This document shows, in pieces, positions 56,537 through 64,000 of a DNA stretch of 64,000 nt; the first letter of the stretch is position 1; each line of letters begins with the position of its first letter. The notes under the pieces were generated by a model. It saw only the letters and a program-made list of their open reading frames with translations. It had not been told where the DNA came from and made no database searches. Source of the stretch: Diadema setosum (taxonomy: Eukaryota > Echinodermata > Echinoidea > Diadematoida > Diadematidae); contig CM067076.1 of NCBI GenBank assembly GCA_033980235.1, positions 35,724,709-35,788,708 of the forward strand, in the 5' to 3' direction. A program made the position numbers and the translations under genes.

Positions 56537-57500
56537 TACCTAGGATGTGGACCATGAACAAGCCTGGAGAAGAGAGGGTCCATTCACAGGCTTCAGTGAT
56601 ACAGACTTTTTCATGGACTTGTATGACTTGTTTGAACATACAGAAATTACAAGATCATTGGTAAAGACAAGCTGTTGAACCAGAGAAAAATTTCACAAAA
56701 GAAGTGCTGATAAGGCTGTTAAGTGCTTCACAAGTCATAAGGTGTAGGTCTGTGTCATTACTTCATGTATCTGTTAATGCTACTTACTGGTTTTGATGCA
56801 ATTATCACACATTTGGACCCTGTAGCACTCCTAGAGGTATCTAGCCTTCCGAAAAGGTTCTCTCATTCGTGTTAGAGTGACAGCAGTGATTAAAGTAAGC
56901 CAAAACTGAGATCATCAGTGTGATAGCCTTATGAGATCTGATTATTACTATTATTATTAGTTAAAAGCTAGGATGAAATGGTTAATGCAACACAGCACTC
57001 CTATGATGTGATTTATCCCCTGAATTATTTGGTAAAATTGATCAATGCAATGGAATTGCTTGATTCCTCCGTAGGCAGAAATTTAAAAATTTAGATTTAG
57101 TTTCCAACCATTCTCACCCTAGGGCCTGCCTCTTGCTGCTGGCTAGTCACTGTGATGATCCCCTGCTTACTTCTTTTACATTTACTAAGGCAAGAGGGTG
57201 TTGGACAAAGGCTATGAGGTATTTTGGAATATCTACCTCCAACAAAGCAGTACATTTCACTCCATTTTGCATGGATGTAGACTATTGCTTTAAGAATGAT
57301 AGTAAATTGCCGAGTAGGTGTTATGAACTTGACAAAAAAGACACATTTTCACACTCTACACTGCAGCAGTGAGTTCAGTAATTGATTGGTGTGTCTTGAT
57401 GATTAAGCTACGAAGCTAACACGGGGTTTTGAGCTTTAATACTGACACACTGACACCTTAATGAAACACATGTCTGTTGATGACTGTTCATTCCAATAAA
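56537..57500 (+). other. CFAP298: CFAP298 3' UTR/flank with candidate poly(A) signal
   Basis: After TGA (56534-56536) no further exon of this gene is expected. AATAAA at 57495-57500 could end the transcript; it lies about 35 bp before a family B element. A 79-codon frame at 57133-57372 has no recognisable domain. Confidence 0.4.
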
Positions 57501-57534
57501 TTGCCCCCGCAGCTGTCTTTAGATGCATATTTTT

Positions 57535-59722
57535 TATGCCTCCGCCACGAAATGGTGCCGGAGGCATTATGTTTTCGGGTTGTCCGTCCGTCCTTCTGTC
57601 CATCCGTCCTTCCGTCCGTCCGTCCTTCCTTCCTTCCATCCGTCCGTAATGAATTTTGTGGACAGCATAACTAAAAAACCTTTTGAGGTATCCTAATGAA
57701 ACTTGGCGTGTATGTGTATTAGGGGGTAAAGTTGTGCCTATCAACTTTTGGGTGCACATGCTCAAGGTCAAAGGTCAAGGTCAAATGCTTAAAATTTTAC
57801 TATTTCCCCCATATCTATGCAATGCCTGAAGATATTTTCTTGAAACTTAGTGTATACATGTATTACCCAATTAAGATTCTTTGGTGAAAGTTTGGGTCAT
57901 GAGGTCAAAAGGTCAAATGTCAAAAGGTCAAGTAAAATTTTAAAATTTCACTTTTTTCTCTGTATCTTGGAAATTGTTCAAGGTATCTTCATAGAACATA
58001 GTATATATGTATGTACTGACTGGCAGTGGTTATCTAGGGAATTTGGGGTTCATGGGGTCAAAGGTCAGGGGTCAAAGGTCAATGTCAATACTTCAAAATT
58101 TTACTATTTTCCTTATACATGTATTTATGCAGTGCCAGCAGGATTATTTTTTTTTTTTACTTGATGTATGCATGTATAACCCAATAGAGATTCTCTGGGA
58201 TTTTTTTTTTTTTTGCCTCAAAGGTCAAAAGGTCAAAGATCAAGTGAAAGTGCTGAACTTACTTCTTTCTCCATATCTCGGAATGGCTCAAGTTATCTTG
58301 AAACTTAGTGCATGTTTATGTACAAGTGTATGTTCTGCCTGACTGTGATTCTCTTATAGATCAAAGGCCAGATGAAAATGATAACAATTTACTGTTCAAT
58401 ACAGAAATTGCACTTTTTATGCCTCCGCAACGAAGTGGCCAGAGGCATTATGTTTTCGGGTCGTCCGTCCGTCCGTCCGTCCGTCCGTACGTCCATACGT
58501 ACGTCCGTACATCCGTCCGTCCCGTTTTGTTTTTGTCGATATCTCAAGAACCGTGTGGTGGTTTTACATCAAACTTGGTATGAGGGTATATCCTTGGGGG
58601 ATAATACTTTGTGTGGATTTTAGGGTCACAAGGTCAAAGGTCAAAGGTCACAGGTTATTTTGTGAAAAAAAAAATTGAAATTTCATGTTTTTCTCCATAT
58701 CTCGCAAATGGTTCAAGGTATCTTCATGGAACTTAGTATATATGCTTGTACCGATGGGCAGTGATTATCTAGGGAAGTTGGGGTCATGGGTCAAAGGTCA
58801 GGGGGTCAAAGGTCAAGGTCAACTCCTCAAAATATCACTACTTTCCTTAAAATGCAATATGCCCGAAGGTTTGTTTTTTTTTCAAACTTGATGTATGGCT
58901 TGTATTACCCAATATATATTTTTGGGGAAGTTTCTTGCCAAAAGGTCAAAAGGTCAAAGGTCAAGTGAAAGTGCTAAATTGCACTTTTTCCTCCATATCT
59001 CGAAAGTAACTCAAGGTATCATCATGAAACTTACATATTTATGCACGTTCTACCTAACAGTGATTCTCTGTGGAACTGTGAGGTCAAAGGTCAAAGACCA
59101 GGTTTAGATAATGCTATTTTCCCATTTGATACTGAAATTATACTTTTTCTCAATATCTTGAAAATTACTCAATGCATAAACTTATAAAAGGGTCAAAAGT
59201 CAAGTAGAAATCATCAGTTCCCCAAATACCTGCACTCTGACATTTTAATCATTCATCCAATTGAACCTAGTTCTAGGAAAGTGGACATTCAGCACATTTG
59301 TGTCAAACCTGTCATTTTAATATTTTGCCAATTGTGTGAAACTGTCATCACACATTGTCAAGACATTGTACTATAGACCTATTAGGAGAACCATGCATTA
59401 TGGCGGAGGCATATCAGTAGCCGTAGCGATACATCTAGTTCTACATACCTTCAAAATTACTCGGAACATAAACTTATGAAAGGGTCAAAGTCAAGTTAAA
59501 GTTCTTAAATCTCCAAATACAGTGTACATGCTCTCCTATTCATCCAATTAAACATAGGTCAAGGAAGGTGAACATTCAATACATTTGTGACAAACATGTC
59601 ATTTTAATATTTTGCCAGTTTTGTGAAAATGTAATCACACATTGTCCACATGTACTATAGACCTATTAGGAGAATCATGCATTATGGCGGAGGCATACCA
59701 GTCGCCATAGCGACATTTCTAG
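57535..59722 (+). mobile_element. Helentron-like element, family B (outer, split)
   Basis: Left end TATGCCTCCGCCACGAAATG-GTGCCGGAGGCATTATG, then a CCGTCCTTCC-type run and units of about 150 bp with AAAGGTCAAGGTCAAA, TCTTGAAACTTAGTGTA and TATCTATGCAATGCC. It is interrupted at 58417 by a second family B copy and resumes at about 59439. It ends GGCGGAGGCATACCAGTCGC-CATAGCGACATTTCTAG at 59722. Confidence 0.7.
58418..59438 (+). mobile_element. Helentron-like element, family B (inner, intact)
   Basis: Starts TATGCCTCCGCAACGAAGTG-GCCAGAGGCATTATG, then a (CGTC)n run (58463-58520), units with overlapping TCAAAGGTCAAAGGTCA blocks and the 3' end GCGGAGGCATATCAGTAGCC-GTAGCGATACATCTAG. It is nearly identical to 28691-29730 (reverse). 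It sits between GCACTTTT and TTCTACATACC of the outer copy, an insertion into a T-run. Confidence 0.72.
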
Positions 59723-60449
59723 TTTTTTTCTGGCAAAGGGGAGTTACTTTTTATAAGTGGTAATCTTACATACCTTCTTAGCACCGAGTGTGATACAAGT
59801 TATGCCAATGCATGTCCATGAGAAGTATGATAGCAGAATGATAGGGTACACTGATGAAACAAAACTTTTGTTTGCTTACAACAGTTTATATATTAAGATA
59901 TTATTGGTGCCATTGATCTTGTTTTGGGTCTTCGCTATGAAAAATCACATTTTGTGCCTGCTTTAAGCTTCACTGGGATCAAATGTGGGGACGTATTCAA
60001 ATTTGCTGTAAAAAGAAAAAAAAAGTGGAGCATATCAAAGACAAATTTTCCAGAATGTTTGACTTTTTGGGAATGTTCACTTGTTCATTTTCCATCAGAC
60101 ACTTTTGGGTTTGTTAAAGTTGTTCAATGAAACTTTCTAATCCTTGAAATAATTTTGCTCCATCATGATAACTACATCACCTTGAATTAATATGCCATTG
60201 TGCCACATTGACAGTTATTGAAAAAATGAATAAATTTGCTGTGAAATGTTATGAGTGTTAATATAATTCATATAATTGTTTTATATGTTTTGTGCATATG
60301 TTTGTGTGTCTTTGTGTCTTTAGAACTCATGCTATGCATTTACAGTGCTTTCTTTCATTTGTTTTTAATCATTAACATCCATGGGATAATTTTCTAATTT
60401 TTGATTTCCCTCCTGGATATATGGTCCATTGAGAAAAGTGGTACATTAT
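59723..60449. other. Intergenic, nothing recognised
   Basis: AT-rich sequence between two repeats; short frames without known domains. Confidence 0.45.
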
Positions 60450-61586
60450 TGTCCCCGCCGAACGAGTTCGAGCAGGGGACTATGAAACGGGCTCCGTACG
60501 TGTGTGTGTCCGTGTGTCCGTCCGTCCGTCCGTGTGTCCGTCCGTCCGTCCGTCCGTCCGTGTGTCCGTGTGTGCGTCCGTGTGTGATCAAAATCTTCAA
60601 TTTGCTACTTCTCTGTCATTTATGAGCCAATTTTGATTCTGTTTGCTTTATATGATAGCACTACATGGGAGCTTTGAAACTTCTACACAGAATTTCAGTC
60701 GTGACCTTTGACCTTGACCTTTGACCTATATTGTACATTTTGCTACAAAATGCTACTCCTTCGCCATTTCTAACCCGATTTCGATTCCGTTTGCTTTATG
60801 TGATGGCACTAGGTGAGGGCTTCAAAACTTCTACACAGAATTTTGACCTTTGACTTCTTTGACCTTTGACCTTGATTTTTTGACCTATATTGTACATTTT
60901 GCTACAAAATGCTACTCCTTCGCCATTTCTTACCCGATTTCGATTCCGTTTGCTTTATGTGATGGCACTAGGTGAGGGCTTCAAAACTTCTACACAGAAT
61001 TTTGACCTTTGACTTCTTTGACCTTTGACCTTGATTTTTGACCTATATTGTACATTTTCCTACGAAATGCTACTCCTTCGCCATTTTTAACCCGATTTCA
61101 ATTCCGTTTGCTTTATATGATGGCACTAGTTGAGGGCTTCAAAACTTCTACACAGAATTTTGACCTTTGACTTCTATGACCTTTGACCTTGATTTTTGAC
61201 CTATATTGTGCATTTTGCTACAGAATGCTACTCCTTCGCCATTTCTAACCCGATTTCGATTCCGTTTGCTTTATGTGATAGCACTAGGTGAGGGCTTCAA
61301 AACTTCTACACAGAATTTTGACCTTTGTCTTCTTTGACCTTTGACCTTGATTTTTGACCTATATTGTACATTGGCTACAAAATGCTACTCCTTCGCCATT
61401 TCTAACCCAATTTCGATTCCATTTGCTTTATGTGATGGCACTAGGTGAGGGCTTCAAAACTTCTACACAGAATTTTGACCTTTGACTTCTTTGACCTTTG
61501 ACCTTGATTTTTTACCTATATTGCACATTTTGTTACAAAATGCTACTTCCGGCGGGGACATATGTTACGCACCGCGTAATTTCTAC
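60450..61586 (+). mobile_element. Helentron-like element, family C (copy 2)
   Basis: Starts TTGTCCCCGCCGAACGAGTT-CGAGCAGGGGAC, then a (CCGT)n/GTGT run (60500-60585). About six units of about 158 bp follow, nearly identical to those of 52407-53348 (blocks CTACTCCTTCGCCATTTCTA, GACCTTTGACCTTGA). It ends TTCCGGCGGGGACATATGTT-ACGCACCGCGTAATTTCTAC. One more unit than copy 1. Confidence 0.72.
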
Positions 61587-64000
61587 TTTTCCTTGTTTAT
61601 TTCTCTTATGGGCACATGGTAGAGTTCAAGAAAAGTGTCATTTGAAGAGTTTTATCACAAAGCGAGCTAATTCCATTCTTGTAAAGTTGACAGAGATATT
61701 TGTGATTAAAGCTGCTAAAAAAGAAGAAGAACATAATAATATACAGGATTTTTTAATCATAACTTTTAGAATATTCCTTGTTATGTCACAAGTGAGGTAT
61801 TACTGAAAAGATTTAATTTTGTTCTATCTGATGATGGACTTACTTTGAAAGGTTTAAAAATTGCGCTTAGCTCATTTTGCAATAAAACTCTTCATTTGTA
61901 TTTGATAGCGTGTCAGCTGCACCTCTAAATTCTGACCAATATAATTTACAGGGAAATATTCATTAATTTTAAAGTTACTCTTTTCTGTAGAAAAGGAATT
62001 GCATTTTTCCTTCAGATCATGTCATTCTGTATTACATGTATTCAGACTTTCATATTCATGTCAAGTACATGCTGAAGGAAATAATGAACCCTGTGTTTCA
62101 TTTCTAAAGCTCAGACTCATGATTTTGAATTGAGCCCAAAACATTGTAAACTCAATTCAGGTATGAAGATTCTCAGTTGAAATAACTGCTGTTTTTTGAG
62201 CCAAACATCAGACCTACAATTTGCATAAAGTCTATATCAGTCTTATCATTAGGAAGCTAATGATAACTTTTGTGATCACAGGGCATATTACAGCTTCCGT
62301 GTAGGTATATATACTTAGTAATAAATCACAGACAAAAGTGTGCATTAAACTTAGTCATAAATCATCAATATTACTCTGATCATATATGCCAGTCAAATGT
62401 CCTGTGTGTGGGTTCAGCATGACAAAAAGACATTGTCACACCGGTTTTTGTGTTAAATAGCGGTATTTCTACTGTGTACATTGTAGTACTCATGTTTCAG
62501 GGTTAGGGTCATTCTGTCAATAAGCCTGTGGGGCTGATACACTTGCAATACAACACTTCCTGAAAACATATGTTAATACTTTGTAGAAAGCTCATTTATA
62601 TATCTCACATATTGCCACATTCAGACTTTGCTAGGTTAGTTTGACCTGGTGATTTGACTTCATCTCAACATTTCTTCAGTTAAAGGTATAATTTACCATT
62701 TGCAGATAAAACAAAAAGCCAGCATTAGTGCTTCAAAATATTTCTAAAATGTGAGTTAGGGATAAAACAACCAATGTAAACATTTGATCCAGTATAATTG
62801 ATGATAAGTACTATTAAATATACAAAATGTGAACAATAGTTATAATAAGAACGTTTCCAGACTAGACCATCTAAAGTTGTGGTTTAATGAGAAAAATAGT
62901 GATTTCTTCTTATATTTTAGGCTTTATTGCAACAAATTTTTATGGTAGGATGTTTTGTGATACAAATGACCTACACATATGCATCAAAAGTGATATCTTG
63001 AACATTTTTTAAATAACTGCTCTCAAAGGTAAAGAATAATGGCATTGACTTCGAAGAGGAGTAAGACAAAGAAAAAAATGGTGTAAATTTTTGTGAAGTA
63101 TTGTTAGCTTTCAAGCGGCAGTTATTGTCAGGGGTTTTTCTCAGAGTTGGACAGCTGGATGGAAAGGTGAGACTATTTTTCATGGTCAAGTATCAGAAAC
63201 TATGCCACCCTGTTGAAATTTCAAAATACTTGTAGTCTAGTGAGTGTGATATTCCTTGGCTGAACACTCCTGATTTCCTTGCTACACATTTGTAGACTAT
63301 TTATGATAAGCTCATAAAATCAGATCTTTGTGGACTTTTAGTAAAGGATCATCTGTCATGCATACTTGAAAATGAAAGATATCTTTATCAGAGTCTTGGA
63401 GAGAATGATGAATTAAACTTCCATTTGTCAATCAAATTAAAGCATAGGAGTATATGAATTAAATGTATAGAATAATGTCACAATGACATGTTAATTCCAC
63501 CAACTATCTGGTCTCTCTCGAACCAAAAAAAAAAAGTGATATGAAGTGATATAGAGCCAAAGTAAGATCATAGTGATTCAAACTCCTGTGGTTTCATGAC
63601 TCCAATATTGTCCACTGGTTGGTCTAGAGATTTTGGGGGTTGTTCTTTGATGATGAAATCTTGGTACCAAGAACAGCCTCTTTGTTTACTGTTAACTGTT
63701 TATGTACAGTATACATAATGCATTATTTTGTGATTTTTACAGTGATAAAGTCTTTTAAAAAATACTGTGTACAGTGTATGTAAAATTGTGTTTGTCTCGT
63801 CTTTGAGGGTACAGTGACGGAAAGTTTAGAGATTCTGATATGGAGTGAAAAGTGGCGTGATTTGTCGGGTTTGGGAAATGAATAATTAACTGACATAACA
63901 TCTACAGGTAGGCCTTCAATTTAGGTATGGAAAGGGGATAACCTATTTGGTCATTATACAACATTGCCCAGTGTACAAAATAATGAATAGGCACCAAGTT
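61587..64000. other. Unassigned sequence to window end
   Basis: AT-rich. I see no exon, TIR or tandem repeat that I can support. A 102-codon plus frame at 61498-61806 and a 72-codon minus frame at 62971-63189 lack recognisable domains. Confidence 0.5.

Noticed and set aside
62971..63189. 72-codon minus-strand frame near the window end
   Set aside because: No domain, low-complexity Ser/Phe composition, no splice context.

Overview
The window is animal nuclear DNA, AT-rich, with spliced genes, GT-AG introns of 0.3-6.5 kb and very dense small repeats. Three conserved metazoan genes can be read: the 3' end of ATM (+ strand), a complete KIF25-type kinesin (- strand) and a complete CFAP298 (+ strand). 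The repeat types (fold-back elements with tetranucleotide runs, internal minisatellites, TTAA-flanked MITEs) resemble those of marine invertebrate genomes. My best guess is an echinoderm or another ambulacrarian; this is inference, and no species marker is present.

Layout. 1-8762 holds the last intron sequence and the last two coding exons of ATM; the upstream intron carries two tandem arrays (4.4-5.0 kb and 5.1-5.8 kb). 8763-16560 is ATM 3' flank and intergenic DNA with several MITEs, including a 173-bp near-perfect palindrome at 11525. 16947-38976 is the KIF25-like gene on the minus strand, reconstructed as 19 coding exons and 671 residues with phase-consistent junctions. Its introns contain TTAA-flanked MITEs, two mariner/pogo-type MITEs, a Helentron-like element and, in its second intron, a 5'-truncated non-LTR retrotransposon whose reverse transcriptase ORF runs antisense to the gene. 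39-47 kb is intergenic: a CpG-rich patch upstream of KIF25, a second copy of the palindrome element, a satellite array of about 150-195 bp units (41.0-42.7 kb), a 2-kb TTAA-flanked insertion with an acidic ORF, and a second, reversed fragment of the same retrotransposon. 47477-57500 is CFAP298 (7 coding exons, 290 residues), with repeats in its introns. 57.5-64 kb is 3' flank with nested Helentron-like elements and then about 2.4 kb in which I see nothing.

How the genes relate. ATM is a DNA-damage kinase, KIF25 a kinesin-14-type motor and CFAP298 a factor for axonemal dynein assembly and ciliary motility. They are separately transcribed and I see no operon or shared regulation. KIF25 and CFAP298 lie back to back (divergent), about 8.5 kb apart.

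The most unusual content is in the repeats: two copies of a palindromic element whose arms differ between copies but stay complementary through paired substitutions; several unrelated families built on one plan (terminal fold-back, tetranucleotide run, roughly 150-300 bp tandem units, 3' hairpin followed by TTCTAG-like end); and arrays of palindromic 14-mers. I found no gene cluster that looks like a new multi-gene system.
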